From Allobosea lupini (lineage in GTDB: Bacteria; Pseudomonadota; Alphaproteobacteria; Rhizobiales; Beijerinckiaceae): a stretch of DNA of 64,000 nucleotides. The notes under the pieces were generated by a model that was given only the letters and a program-made list of their open reading frames with translations, did no database searches and was not told the origin of the DNA. Position numbers and translations under genes: made by a program. Positions 19,644 to 28,593 of the stretch are shown piece after piece (position 1 is the first letter of the stretch; each line of letters begins with the position of its first letter). The DNA lies in NCBI RefSeq assembly GCF_900109525.1, contig NZ_FOAN01000001.1, positions 1,054,001 to 1,118,000 on the forward strand. Reading direction: 5' to 3'.

Positions 19644-20729
19644 ATGGCCAACATAGGCGGCGAGCGCGTCGAGATCAGATCAGCGAGCAAGCATTACGGC
19701 GCGGTGCGCGCGCTCGACGACGTCTCGCTCGACATCGCACCGCAGGAATTTGTCTCGCTGCTCGGCCCGTCCGGCTCGGGCAAGACCACCCTGCTCGGCA
19801 TCCTCGGCGGCTTCATCCAGCCGTCCGGCGGCTCGGTCCATCTCGGCGGCCGCGACGTCACCTATACGCCGCCGCACAAGCGCGACATCGGCATCGTCTT
19901 CCAGAACTACGCGCTGTTTCCGCATATGAGTGTCGGCGAGAACGTCGCCTTCCCCTTGCGAGCGCGGCGCCTGCCCAAGTCGACCTATGCCGAGAAGGTC
20001 CGCGGCGCGCTCGCCATGGTCGACCTCGCCGGCTACGAGGAGCGCGGCATCGCCCAGCTCTCCGGCGGCCAGCGCCAGCGCGTCGCGCTCGCCCGCGCCA
20101 TGATCTTCGAGCCGCGCCTGATCCTGATGGACGAGCCGCTCTCGGCGCTCGACAAGCAACTGCGCGAAAACATGCAGATCGAATTGCGCCAGCTGCACAG
20201 GCGGCTGGGCGCGACGATCATCTACGTCACCCACGACCAGCGCGAGGCGCTGACGATGAGCGACCGCGTCGCCATCCTGAAGGACGGCAAGCTGGTCCAG
20301 ATCGACAGGCCCGAGCGCCTTCACGACCACCCGGCCAACGCCTTCGTCGCCAGCTTCATTGGTGAGGCGACGCTGCTGCCGGTCGAGCGCGCCGGCGCGG
20401 ACAGCGTCTCGCTCGCCGGCACGGTGCTGAAGAGCGCCCGCCCGATCGCTGCGAATGGCGAGCTCGTGCTGGCGATCCAGACCGAGAAGCTGCTGGTCGA
20501 GGACGGTTCCGGCAGTCCCGAGCGCAACCGGCTCGAAGGCCGCGTCACCGATGTCGTCTTCCAGGGCGAGAGCCTGCGCGTCTTCCTCGCGCTCGACGAC
20601 GGCACGGCCTTAAGCCTGCGCCAGCCCAGCCATTACGAGGCCGCCCGTCGGATCCCGCCGGTCGGCGAACGCCTCGCCGTCAGCCTCCACCCGCAGGACA
20701 CGATCATCGTGCCGAAGACCGGCGCCTGA
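19644..20729 (+). CDS. ABC transporter ATP-binding protein, spermidine/putrescine type (PotA-like)
   Basis: This 361-residue ATPase energises the downstream permeases. It has Walker A G41-PSGSGKTT49, Q-loop FQNYALFPHMSV, signature LSGGQRQRVALARAM, Walker B LILMDEPLSALD and the H-loop in YVTHDQREAL. The C-terminal TOBE_2 domain (about 280-355) is typical of PotA and related importers. ATG 19644 follows GGGAGAG and opens directly on the conserved beta strand; the frame extends further upstream without domain content. It is the first gene of a six-gene operon that also encodes a HAD hydrolase, an FAD oxidase, the binding protein and two permeases. Confidence 0.92.
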   Translation: MANIGGERVEIRSASKHYGAVRALDDVSLDIAPQEFVSLLGPSGSGKTTLLGILGGFIQPSGGSVHLGGRDVTYTPPHKRDIGIVFQNYALFPHMSVGENVAFPLRARRLPKSTYAEKVRGALAMVDLAGYEERGIAQLSGGQRQRVALARAMIFEPRLILMDEPLSALDKQLRENMQIELRQLHRRLGATIIYVTHDQREALTMSDRVAILKDGKLVQIDRPERLHDHPANAFVASFIGEATLLPVERAGADSVSLAGTVLKSARPIAANGELVLAIQTEKLLVEDGSGSPERNRLEGRVTDVVFQGESLRVFLALDDGTALSLRQPSHYEAARRIPPVGERLAVSLHPQDTIIVPKTGA

Positions 20730-20757
20730 GCCCTTCCTCCAGCAGAGACGCAAGACC

Positions 20758-21462
20758 ATGGCCCTCAGCGATTTCAAGGTTCTCACATTCGATGTCGTCG
20801 GCACGCTGATCGACTTCGAGACCGGCGTCCTCGGCGCGGTGCGCCGCATCGGCGGGCCGGCAGCGGCCAAGCTTGGCGACGACGAGATCTTCGCGCCCTA
20901 CCTCAAGGGCCGCGAGCTGCACCATGAGCGCTCCAGCGAGGTGATGAAGCTGGTCTACATCCACCTCGCCAAGGAGCTGGGCCTGCCCGCCGACGAGGGC
21001 TCGGCTGATGCCTTCCAATACGCGATCCTGCAGCATCCGGCCTTCCCGGACTCGGTCGAGGCGCTGGCGAGGCTGCGCAAGCATTTCCGCCTGGTCGCGA
21101 TGACCAATGCCGACCGGCCGAGTTTCGCGTTCTATTCGCAGACGCTTGGCAACCCGTTCCATGACAGCGTCACCGCCGACGAGGCGCTCGACCCCAAGCC
21201 TGATCCCCGGTACTTCGCCTATAATCGCGGTCGGCAATCGGCCTTCGGCTACAAGCAGGAGGAGATCCTCCACGTCGCGCAGAGCCAGTACCACGACATC
21301 CGCGTCGCCAAATCGCTCGGCTATGCCACCTGCTGGATCGAGCGGCGACAGGGCCAGAAGGGCTTCGGCGGCACACCGGCGGTGCCCGAGATCACCAAAC
21401 CCGATTATCACTTCCCGACGCTGAAGGCGCTTGCCGACGCGGTCGAGGCCGACCGGGCCTGA
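20758..21462 (+). CDS. HAD hydrolase, haloacid dehalogenase type II-like
   Basis: This 234-residue HAD protein has nucleophile D12 in FDVVGTLID, a motif II region MTNADRPS and a motif III region VAQSQYHD. A basic residue occurs in DPKPDPRYF. It is related to the HAD gene at 16302 but clearly diverged. It sits between the ABC ATPase and the FAD oxidase genes (28 and 5 bases away), so it is part of the transport and catabolic operon. The substrate is unknown; co-occurrence with amine oxidases suggests a step on a small catabolic intermediate rather than dehalogenation. Confidence 0.85.
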   Translation: MALSDFKVLTFDVVGTLIDFETGVLGAVRRIGGPAAAKLGDDEIFAPYLKGRELHHERSSEVMKLVYIHLAKELGLPADEGSADAFQYAILQHPAFPDSVEALARLRKHFRLVAMTNADRPSFAFYSQTLGNPFHDSVTADEALDPKPDPRYFAYNRGRQSAFGYKQEEILHVAQSQYHDIRVAKSLGYATCWIERRQGQKGFGGTPAVPEITKPDYHFPTLKALADAVEADRA

Positions 21463-21467
21463 CGCGC

Positions 21468-22784
21468 ATGACGGCCGCGCCGACATCCTGGCAGGCCCTC
21501 GACGCCGCGCCATCGCTCTGGCGGGCGACGGCGTCGCCTCTGCAGGCGTTGCCGCCGCTCGCCGGCGACGCGCTGGCGGATGTCGTGATCATCGGTGCCG
21601 GCTATACCGGGCTCTCGGCCGCCCATCATCTTGCCGCCAGCGGCCTTGCGCCTGTCGTACTCGAAGCGAACGAGCCCGGCTGGGGTGCGAGCGGGCGCAA
21701 TGGCGGCGTCATCACCGCCAAGTTCCGCCTGTCCTTCCCAGCCATCGCCGCCTCCCACGGCCGGGGCATGGCCAAGCGCATGTACGACATCGCCCATGAG
21801 GCGACCGATATCGTCGCCGAACTGGTCGACGCCCATGGCATCACGGACGCCGGCTTGACCCGCGCCGGCCAGGTCAAGGCAGCCCACAACCACGAGACGC
21901 TGGCCTACGCGGTGAAGGAAGCTGATTGGCTCCGCGCCGAACTCGGCGACACCACGATGACCGTGCTCGATGCCGGGCAGGTGCGCGAGGAGACCGGTTC
22001 GGCCGGCTTCGTCGGCGGCGTGCTCAATGCCGGCTCGGGCGGAATCCATCCGCTCAACTATCTGCGCGGGCTTGCCCGCGGCGTGACCGCGCAGGGCATC
22101 CCCGTCCATAGCCGGACGCCGGCGCTCGGCCTCAGGCGCGAAGCGGACGGCGTGCTGGTCGAGACACCCCGCGGCACGGTGCGGGCGAAGCAGGCGATCA
22201 TCGCCACCAACGGCTATTCCGACCTGACGCCCGCAACCCGCGACTACCAGCGCACGCTGATCCCGTTCCGCAGCGCGATCATCGCGACCGAAAAACTCTC
22301 GCCGAACCTCGCCGCCAGCGTGATGCCGACGGGCCGGACCTATAGCGAGACCAAGCGGATGATGCGCTGGTTCCGCATGGTCGACGGCCGGATCGTCTTC
22401 GGCGGCCGTGGCGCCTTCGGCAAGACCGATTCCGCCTCGGCCTTCGCCGCCCTGCACAAGGCGATGGTCGGCATCTTCCCTCAGGTCGCCGATGTGCCGC
22501 TGGCCTATTCCTGGTCCGGCCTCGTCGCGATGACGCTCGATTCCGTGCCGCATGTCGGCCGCGTCGATGACCGGGTCATGGTCGCCATGGGCTACAACGG
22601 CGCCGGTGTCGCCATGTCCAGCCTGATGGGGCGCTATCTCGCCGCCTTTGCGCGCGGCGAACGCCCCGATGTCGGGCTGCTGGACGTCGGCCGCATGCGG
22701 CCCGTGCCCTTCTACGCGCTTCGAGAACCGGCGGTCCGTGCGGTCGCCGGCTGGTACCAGTTTCTGGACGCGATCGGACGGTAG
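21468..22784 (+). CDS. FAD-dependent oxidoreductase, DAO family (PuuB-like)
   Basis: This 438-residue flavoprotein has the Rossmann motif G43-A-G-Y-T-G48 in VVIIGAGYTGLSAAHHL, preceded by a 35-residue N-terminal arm containing paired tryptophans (SWQALDAAPSLWRAT) like that of gamma-glutamylputrescine oxidases (PuuB). The C-terminal FAD contact is AMGYNGAGVAMSSLMG. It likely oxidises an amine or amine conjugate delivered by the transporter in the same operon. It starts 5 bases after the HAD gene and ends 39 bases before the binding-protein gene. Exact substrate is not determined. Confidence 0.88.
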   Translation: MTAAPTSWQALDAAPSLWRATASPLQALPPLAGDALADVVIIGAGYTGLSAAHHLAASGLAPVVLEANEPGWGASGRNGGVITAKFRLSFPAIAASHGRGMAKRMYDIAHEATDIVAELVDAHGITDAGLTRAGQVKAAHNHETLAYAVKEADWLRAELGDTTMTVLDAGQVREETGSAGFVGGVLNAGSGGIHPLNYLRGLARGVTAQGIPVHSRTPALGLRREADGVLVETPRGTVRAKQAIIATNGYSDLTPATRDYQRTLIPFRSAIIATEKLSPNLAASVMPTGRTYSETKRMMRWFRMVDGRIVFGGRGAFGKTDSASAFAALHKAMVGIFPQVADVPLAYSWSGLVAMTLDSVPHVGRVDDRVMVAMGYNGAGVAMSSLMGRYLAAFARGERPDVGLLDVGRMRPVPFYALREPAVRAVAGWYQFLDAIGR

Positions 22785-22823
22785 GCCTCGAAGCTCCGAT
22801 CCAAAACAACAGGGGAACAGGAC

Positions 22824-23879
22824 ATGGCCAAGAGCTTGAACTTCCGGACGACCTGCGCCGTCGCAGGCTTCTCCCTCGCGCTGCTCGGCTCCGCCAGCGC
22901 GGCCGAGCAGATCATGTTCGTCTCGCAGGGCGGCGCCTACCAGAAGGCGCAGACCATCGCGATCCTCGATCCCGCCGCCAAGAAGCTCGGCATCACCATC
23001 AACCAGGACAGCGTGCCCGACGCCTGGCCGATCATGCGCTCGCAGGTCGCCACCGGTAAGCCGACCTGGGACGTCGTCGACGTCGCCACCAATTTCTGCC
23101 TGCGCGGCGGCGAGCAGGGCATCGTCGAGAAGCTCGACTTCAGCAAGATCCCGAACGCCGCGGCGATGCCGGCCGAGTATCGCAGTGACTGGTCGGTGGC
23201 CTACGAGTTCTATTCGAGCGTGCTCGGCTACAACCAGAAGAAATTCCCGGACGCGGCCTCGGCGCCCAAGACATGGGCCGACTTCTGGGACGTGAAGAAG
23301 TTCCCGGGCCGCCGCTCGCTGCGCAACCACCCGCTCGCCACGCTGGAAGCGGCGCTGATGGCAGACGGCGTCGCTCCCGACAAGCTCTACCCGCTCGACT
23401 TCGAGCGCGCCTTCAAGAAGCTCGAAGAGATCAAGCCGAACATCACGGTATGGTGGACCTCCGGCGCCCAGTCGGCGCAACTCCTCAATGACGGCGAGGT
23501 CGACATGGTGATGGCCTGGAACGGCCGCATCAGCGCGCTGACCAAGGAGGGCGCCAAGGTCGCCTACACCTACAACCAGGGCATCCTGCAGAGCACCTCG
23601 CTCTGCGTGCTCAAGGGCGCGCCGAACCTGCCGACCGCGATCAAGTTCCTGAACGAGGCGGTCGATCCCGTGCATCAGGCCAACCTGCCGCTGCATATCG
23701 ACTACGGCCCGGCCAACCCGAAGGCCTACGACACCAAGGTCATCTCCGAGGCGCGGGTCAAGGAACTGCCGAGCGCGCCGGAGAACGCCAAGGTCCAGGC
23801 GCTGATGTCCTATGCCTGGTGGACCTCGCCGGCCGGCGAAGCCGCCGAGAAGCGCTGGCTGCAGTTCATGCAGAAGTGA
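22824..23879 (+). CDS. ABC transporter substrate-binding protein, spermidine/putrescine type (PotD-like)
   Basis: This 351-residue periplasmic protein has a clear Sec signal peptide (residues 1-27, ending LLGSASAAEQ). The mature start IMFVSQGGAYQKAQTIAI and the segments TWDVVDVATNF and WWTSGAQSAQLLNDGEVDMVMAWNGR are typical of the PotD/PotF-like family 1 binding proteins. It pairs with the PotB/PotC-like permeases that follow and the PotA-like ATPase four genes upstream. A repeat element separates it from the permease pair. Ligand may be a polyamine or another amino compound. Confidence 0.9.
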   Translation: MAKSLNFRTTCAVAGFSLALLGSASAAEQIMFVSQGGAYQKAQTIAILDPAAKKLGITINQDSVPDAWPIMRSQVATGKPTWDVVDVATNFCLRGGEQGIVEKLDFSKIPNAAAMPAEYRSDWSVAYEFYSSVLGYNQKKFPDAASAPKTWADFWDVKKFPGRRSLRNHPLATLEAALMADGVAPDKLYPLDFERAFKKLEEIKPNITVWWTSGAQSAQLLNDGEVDMVMAWNGRISALTKEGAKVAYTYNQGILQSTSLCVLKGAPNLPTAIKFLNEAVDPVHQANLPLHIDYGPANPKAYDTKVISEARVKELPSAPENAKVQALMSYAWWTSPAGEAAEKRWLQFMQK

Positions 23880-23889
23880 GCAGCCTCGC

Positions 23890-23966
23890 CGTCATGCTCG
23901 GGCTTGTCCCGAGCATCTCTTGCAGGAGATTCTCGGGTCTGCGCTGCGCTTCGCCCGAGAATGACG
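23890..23966. repeat. Intergenic repeat, CGTCAT...ATGACG type, copy 1
   Basis: The element is bounded by CGTCAT and ATGACG and contains two stems: ATGCTCGGG / CCCGAGCAT and ATTCTCGGG / CCCGAGAAT. A second member lies at 25646-25752, so the pair flanks the two permease genes. The stem-loops could protect the binding-protein mRNA or weaken read-through into the permeases. Confidence 0.8.
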
Positions 23967-23970
23967 TCTA

Positions 23971-23977
23971 GAAGGGA
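23971..23977 (+). promoter_or_regulatory. Ribosome-binding site that fixes the PotB-like start
   Basis: GAAGGGA lies 7 bases before GTG 23985. The upstream ATG 23961 in the same frame is within the repeat element and has no ribosome site, so the GTG is the likely start. Confidence 0.65.
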
Positions 23978-23984
23978 CCGCAAC

Positions 23985-24854
23985 GTGACCACCAGCGCGA
24001 TCGATCCATCCCTCCGTCATCAGCGCCGCGAGCAGGCGCTGATGACTCTGCTCGCGGCTCCGGCCGTGCTGGTGATCGTCGCGCTGGTGGTGATCCCGGT
24101 CGGCTGGCTGGCGGCCCAATCGATCTACGACAACGGCTTCACGCTGGAGCACTACCGGCGCATCTTCACGGAGGAGGTCTACTGGCGCAGCTTCGCCCTG
24201 ACCTTCCGCATCGCCCTGATGGTGACGCTCCTCACCTTGCTGCTTGGCTACCCGGTCGCCTATGCGGCAGCCCATGCGAGGCGGCCCTGGAACGTCTTGA
24301 TCCTGGCCTGCGTGATGCTGCCGTTCTGGACCAGCGTCCTGGTGCGCGCCTATGCCTGGCTCGTGCTGCTGCAGCGCACCGGCGTCGCCAACCAGTTGCT
24401 CGAACGTTTCGGCCTGATCACCGAGCCGCTGGCGATGGTCCACAACGAGCTCGGCACGGTGATCGCGACCGTGCACATCCTGCTGCCCTTCATGGTCCTG
24501 CCGCTCTATTCGACCATGCAGAAGATCCCGCGCGAGCTGATGCTCGCCGGCGCCAGCCTCGGCGGCGGCCCGCTCTACAGCTTCCTGCGCATCTTCCTGC
24601 CGCTGTCGCTGCCGGGCGTCGTCGCCGGGCTCACCCTCGTCTTCGTGCTGACGCTCGGCTTCTACATCACGCCCGAGCTGCTCGGCGGGGGGCGCACCGT
24701 GATGATCTCGATGGTGGTGAGCCGCAATGTCGAGCTCTACGCGCAATGGGGTGCGGCAAGCGCCGTCGGCGTCGTGCTCCTCGCCTGCGTGCTCGCGATC
24801 TTCGCTGCGGTCGGCCGCATCATCCCGCTCGACAAGATGCTGGGGCAGAAATGA
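23985..24854 (+). CDS. ABC transporter permease, spermidine/putrescine type (PotB-like)
   Basis: This 289-residue inner-membrane permease has about six membrane helices, the first at about residues 17-42 (LLAAPAVLVIVALVVIPVGW). The EAA-type loop ELMLAGASLGGGPLYSFLRIFLPLSLPG near 180-210 contacts the PotA-like ATPase. GTG 23985 is chosen as start because of the GAAGGGA ribosome site; an earlier in-frame ATG would translate the repeat element. Its stop overlaps the start of the PotC-like gene as ATGA, so the two channel subunits are translationally coupled. Confidence 0.9.
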   Translation: MTTSAIDPSLRHQRREQALMTLLAAPAVLVIVALVVIPVGWLAAQSIYDNGFTLEHYRRIFTEEVYWRSFALTFRIALMVTLLTLLLGYPVAYAAAHARRPWNVLILACVMLPFWTSVLVRAYAWLVLLQRTGVANQLLERFGLITEPLAMVHNELGTVIATVHILLPFMVLPLYSTMQKIPRELMLAGASLGGGPLYSFLRIFLPLSLPGVVAGLTLVFVLTLGFYITPELLGGGRTVMISMVVSRNVELYAQWGAASAVGVVLLACVLAIFAAVGRIIPLDKMLGQK

Positions 24855-25636
24855 AAACCTCGCTGCTGCCGCGCCTCGCCTTCGGCCTCATCATCGGGCT
24901 CGTCCTGATCTACCTGATGCTGCCGGTACTGATCATCGTGCCGATGTCGTTCTCGAGCACGCGCTTCCTGACCTTCCCGCCGCCGGCGCTCTCGCTGCGC
25001 TGGTATGCCGAGTATTTCGGCAATCCGAACTGGATGCAGGGCACGCGGATGAGCCTGATGCTCGGCGTGCTGACCGTGCTGATCGCGACGCCTCTGGGCA
25101 CCGCCGCGGCCTATGCGATCAGCAATGCCCAGAACCGGCTGATGCGCTCGTTGCACATGGTGCTGATGCTGCCGCTGATCGTACCGATCATCATCGTCGC
25201 GATCGGCATCTTCTTCGTCTACGCCAAGCTCGGCCTGATCCAGACGCTGACCGGGCTGGTGCTCGCCAATGTCATGCTCGGCCTGCCCTATGTGATCACC
25301 TCTGTCGTCGCCGGGCTGCAGAGCTTCGACAAGACGCAGGAAATGGTGGCGCGCAGCCTCGGCATGAACCGCCTGCGGGCGTTCCTGACCGTGACCCTGC
25401 CGCAGATCAAGGCCAGCGTCTTCGCCGGCGCCGTCTTCGCCTTCATCTCGGCGATCGACGAGACGATCATCGCGCTGTTCGTCTCCGGCGGTCAGTACCA
25501 GACCCTGACCAAGCGCATGTTCACCGCCCTGCGCGACGAGATCGACCCGACCATCGCCTCGATCTCGACCCTGCTGACGGCGGCCTCCTTCCTGCTCGTC
25601 CTGCTGGCCATGAGCGGGCAGAAGAAGGAGGCGTAG
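24851..25636 (+). CDS. ABC transporter permease, spermidine/putrescine type (PotC-like)
   Basis: This 261-residue permease begins MKTSLLPRLAFGLIIGLVLIY, followed by the family-typical VPMSFSSTRFLTFPP periplasmic segment. The EAA-type loop is EMVARSLGMNRLRAFLTVTLPQIKA (about residues 160-185). It forms a heterodimer with the overlapping PotB-like permease. It ends the transporter operon; a palindromic repeat follows 10 bases after the stop and separates it from the convergent FAD oxidase gene, where it may terminate both transcripts. Confidence 0.92.
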   Translation: MKTSLLPRLAFGLIIGLVLIYLMLPVLIIVPMSFSSTRFLTFPPPALSLRWYAEYFGNPNWMQGTRMSLMLGVLTVLIATPLGTAAAYAISNAQNRLMRSLHMVLMLPLIVPIIIVAIGIFFVYAKLGLIQTLTGLVLANVMLGLPYVITSVVAGLQSFDKTQEMVARSLGMNRLRAFLTVTLPQIKASVFAGAVFAFISAIDETIIALFVSGGQYQTLTKRMFTALRDEIDPTIASISTLLTAASFLLVLLAMSGQKKEA

Positions 25637-25645
25637 GGACGCACC

Positions 25646-25752
25646 CGTCATGCTCGGGCTTGACCCGAGCATTGCAGCCCGGAAGAGGCGCCGACCAACG
25701 CCTTCCCGTCATGAGATTCTCGGGTCTTGCTCCGCTCCGCCCGAGAATGACG
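25646..25752. repeat. Intergenic repeat, CGTCAT...ATGACG type, copy 2
   Basis: It has the same two stems as copy 1 (ATGCTCGGG / CCCGAGCAT and ATTCTCGGG / CCCGAGAAT) but about 30 more central bases, including an extra CGTCAT. It lies between convergent genes. Confidence 0.8.
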
Positions 25753-25765
25753 GCCCTGGCCAGAC

Positions 25766-27043
25766 TCAGTGGCGCCAATCCTGGTAGCGGTAATACATCC
25801 CGACAAAAGGCAGGAACCAGGGCGGGCCGAAATGGCCGGGCACCGCCGGCCAACCCAGCCCGGCGAAGGGGTTCGCCTTGACGTCCCCGCCCATTACCTT
25901 CGCCATCGCCTGCCCCATATGCACCGACATCTGGGTGCCGTGGCCGCTATAGCCGAGCGCGTGGAAGACGCCGTCGCGCTCGCCGGCGCGCGGCAGCCGG
26001 TCGGCGGTCATATCGACGAGACCGCCCCAGCAATAGTCGATGCGCGTATCGGCGAGCTCCGGAAAGAGCTCCAGCATGCGCGCCCGCAGGATCGCACCGC
26101 TCTTGGCGTCCGAAGCCGGGCTCGACAGCGCAAAGCGCGCCCGCCCGCCGAAGATCAGCCGGTTGTCCGGGGTGAGCCGGAAATAGTTGCCGATGTTCTT
26201 GGTCGTCGTCGCCGTCCGCCGTGTCGGCATGATCGCCGCGGCCCGCTCCGGCGAGAGTGGCTCGGTCGCGATGATGAAGCTGCCGACCGGCACGATGCGC
26301 CGCCGGAGCCAGGCGAAGGGCCCCCGGCGCGAGGTGCCGGTCGCGAGCAGCACCTGCCCCGCCTCCAGCATGCCGCGGCTGGTGACGACGCGATGGGCCT
26401 GGCCGTTCAGCCGCTCGAGCCCGGTCACTGCCGCGTTCTCATGGATTGCCGCGCCATTTCGCGCCGCCGCCTCGGCGAGGCCGACGCCGAAGCGGCCCAT
26501 ATGCATATGGGCGCTGCGTGGATAGACGAGGCCACCGAAGAAGCCGTCGGTGCCGATCTCGCGCCGAATCTCGGACGGCGACACCACGGCCAGGTCCGGC
26601 TCGACCGTGCGTCGCAGCAGGGCCGCGCTCTTCTCCAGCTTGGCGAAGTGCTCCGGCTTGGCCGCGAGCTTGATCTTGCCGGTGCGGATGAAATCGCAAT
26701 CGATCGCCTCGCGCGCCACCAGCGCCTCGACGGTGTCGACGGCGTTGTCGAAGGCGCGATAGAGCGCGACCGCCCTCTCCTCGCCGAGGCTGGCGGCAAG
26801 GCTGCCGAGATCATGTGCGAGGCCGTTATTGCAATGCCCGCCATTGCGTCCGGAGGCCTCGCCGATCACGCGCCCGGCCTCCAGCACCGCGACACTCGCC
26901 CCCGACTTCGCCAAGGCGAGCGCAGCCGACAGGCCGGTGAAGCCGCCGCCGACGATGGCGACATCGACCTTGCCGGCGATCGGGGCCGTGGAGCCGCCGG
27001 TGAATCCCGGCGCCGTCGCGAGCCAATAAGGTTCGAGCTTCAT
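25766..27043 (-). CDS. FAD-dependent oxidoreductase, DAO family (PuuB/OrdL-like)
   Basis: This 425-residue flavoprotein has G32-G-G-F-T-G37 in VDVAIVGGGFTGLSAAL, then the GRNGGHCNNGLAHDL segment found in gamma-glutamylputrescine oxidases and related enzymes, and a C-terminal ALGYSGHGTQMSVHMGQAM FAD contact. ATG 27043 is used because the family N-terminus (EPYWLATAP) begins there. It is the fourth DAO-type enzyme in the window and is convergent with the PotABCD-type operon and divergent from a GNAT gene across 179 bases. The likely role is oxidation of an imported amine or its conjugate. Confidence 0.88.
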   Translation of the reverse strand: MKLEPYWLATAPGFTGGSTAPIAGKVDVAIVGGGFTGLSAALALAKSGASVAVLEAGRVIGEASGRNGGHCNNGLAHDLGSLAASLGEERAVALYRAFDNAVDTVEALVAREAIDCDFIRTGKIKLAAKPEHFAKLEKSAALLRRTVEPDLAVVSPSEIRREIGTDGFFGGLVYPRSAHMHMGRFGVGLAEAAARNGAAIHENAAVTGLERLNGQAHRVVTSRGMLEAGQVLLATGTSRRGPFAWLRRRIVPVGSFIIATEPLSPERAAAIMPTRRTATTTKNIGNYFRLTPDNRLIFGGRARFALSSPASDAKSGAILRARMLELFPELADTRIDYCWGGLVDMTADRLPRAGERDGVFHALGYSGHGTQMSVHMGQAMAKVMGGDVKANPFAGLGWPAVPGHFGPPWFLPFVGMYYRYQDWRH

Positions 27044-27222
27044 GGAAGACAGGGCCTCAATGCTTCGGACAGGAAGACAGGGATGGTATTCCGCCGGACA
27101 GGTCGGCTCCGACCGTCGAGAATACCGCCTTGCTGCACAGGTTCTTGGACAATTTTGCAGTTCTCCGTAGCCCGGCGCCTGCCTATAGTCGCCCGGCATT
27201 GCGACGAACGAGGCCTGCAACG

Positions 27223-28098
27223 GTGGCTCACGGAACGGCTCGGCGCCGGCTCGACTACGAGCTCGCCATCAGGCCGATGACAGAAGCGGATATCTCCCAG
27301 GCGCACCAGCTCTCCGTCGGTGTCAGCTGGCCGCATCGGCCGGAGGACTGGCGCTTCGTGCTGGAGGTCGGGCACGGCTTCGTCGCCTGCGACGCGATCG
27401 ACCGGGCGCTCGCATCGGCGATGTGGTGGCCCTATGGGCCGCATTTCGCCACGATCGGCATGGTCATCACCTCGCCGCGCCTGCAGATGCAGGGCGCCGG
27501 CCGGCGGCTGATGGATACGATCTTCGAACAGGCCGGCGAGCGCGATCTCAGACTCAATGCGACGCGGGCCGGCTACCGGCTCTACCGCTCGCTTGATTTC
27601 CAGCCGATCGGCCGCATCTTCCAGCATCAGGGCCGCGCGCAGGCACCGGCCGGCGCTGCGCCCGACGAAGTCACCGTCCGGCCCGCGACAGCCGCCGATG
27701 GCGACGCGATCGCCCAACTCGACGCCGACGCCTATGGAGCCGATCGCTCGCGCGTCATCGCCGCGCTGATGAAGCTGGCGACCGGGACGGTGATCGAGCG
27801 CGACGGCACTGTCGTCGGCTTTGCGCTCTGCCGCCGCTTCGGCCGTGGCCATGTCGTCGGCCCGATCGTCGCCGAGAGCGACGAGGCGGCCATCGCGCTG
27901 CTGCGGCCGTATGTCATCGCCCATGACGGGCAGTTCCTGCGCGTCGACACCGCCCAGGAACAGGGCAGGTTCGGCGGCTTCCTCGAAGAATGCGGCATGA
28001 CCGTCTACGACACCGTGACCACGATGGTCAGGGGTCACAATCACGGGCCGCGCGGCGCGGCGCGGACCTTCGGGCTCGTCACCCAGGCGCTCGGCTGA
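27223..28098 (+). CDS. GNAT acetyltransferase with YitH-like C-terminal domain (copy 1)
   Basis: This protein of about 291 residues has an N-terminal GNAT domain with the acetyl-CoA loop region LQMQGAGRRLMDTIF, a central YRSLDFQPIGRIFQHQG segment and a second domain of Acetyltransf_18 (YitH C-terminal) type. GTG 27223 preceded by GAGG (9 bases) is chosen as start; the next in-frame ATG, 19 codons on, would cut into the first strand. It resembles the GNAT gene at 33124-34020 across both domains, including the SVGVSWPHR/SRYVGWPHR block and identical LVTQALG C-termini. Substrate unknown; context suggests an amine. Confidence 0.8.
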   Translation: MAHGTARRRLDYELAIRPMTEADISQAHQLSVGVSWPHRPEDWRFVLEVGHGFVACDAIDRALASAMWWPYGPHFATIGMVITSPRLQMQGAGRRLMDTIFEQAGERDLRLNATRAGYRLYRSLDFQPIGRIFQHQGRAQAPAGAAPDEVTVRPATAADGDAIAQLDADAYGADRSRVIAALMKLATGTVIERDGTVVGFALCRRFGRGHVVGPIVAESDEAAIALLRPYVIAHDGQFLRVDTAQEQGRFGGFLEECGMTVYDTVTTMVRGHNHGPRGAARTFGLVTQALG

Positions 28099-28104
28099 CG
28101 CCGG

Positions 28105-28593
28105 TCAGATGTCGAACAGCACCGGCAGCGGATAGCCGGGCTTCTGGATCGGCGACTTGATCACGATGTAGCTGAAATATTTGGAGATGCCGATATTGCG
28201 GTCGAGCAGCGTCTCGATCAGCGATTGGTAGTGCGTGAGACCGCGCGTGACGAACTTGACGAGGTAATCGTAGCCGCCGCTGACGAGATGGCATTCGACG
28301 ACCTCGTCGACGCGCCGAAGCGCCATCTCGAAGCGGATGAAGTATTCCTTGGTGTGGTCGGTCAGGGTGATCTCGGTGAAGACGGTGATCGTCTCGCCGA
28401 GCTTCTGCAGATTGATGGTCGCGCCGTAGCCGGAGATGAAGCCGGCCTGCTCCAGCCGCTTGACCCGCAGCAGGCAGGGGCTCGGCGACAGGCCCACCGC
28501 ATCGGCCAGATTGACGTTCGTGATCCTGCCGTTGTTCTGCAGCTCGATCAGGATCTTCATGTCGATGCGGTCGAGCCGCACGCCCGGTGTCAC
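28105..28593 (-). CDS. Lrp/AsnC-family transcriptional regulator
   Basis: This 162-residue protein has an N-terminal winged HTH (LDRIDMKILIELQNNGRITNVNLADAVGLSPSPCLLRVKRLE, residues 7-48) and a C-terminal RAM ligand-binding domain (about 70-150, VVECHLVSGGYDYLVKFV). Such proteins are octameric regulators that respond to amino acids. It starts with GTG 28593, with AGAGG 9 bases upstream. It lies 105 bases downstream of the class III aminotransferase on the same strand and converges on the GNAT gene after 6 bases. It probably controls the adjacent transaminase. Confidence 0.92.
   Translation of the reverse strand: MTPGVRLDRIDMKILIELQNNGRITNVNLADAVGLSPSPCLLRVKRLEQAGFISGYGATINLQKLGETITVFTEITLTDHTKEYFIRFEMALRRVDEVVECHLVSGGYDYLVKFVTRGLTHYQSLIETLLDRNIGISKYFSYIVIKSPIQKPGYPLPVLFDI

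Noticed and set aside
21408..23696. Open frame of 762 codons on the minus strand
   Set aside because: It lies opposite three well-supported plus-strand genes (HAD, FAD oxidase, binding protein) and has no recognisable motif.
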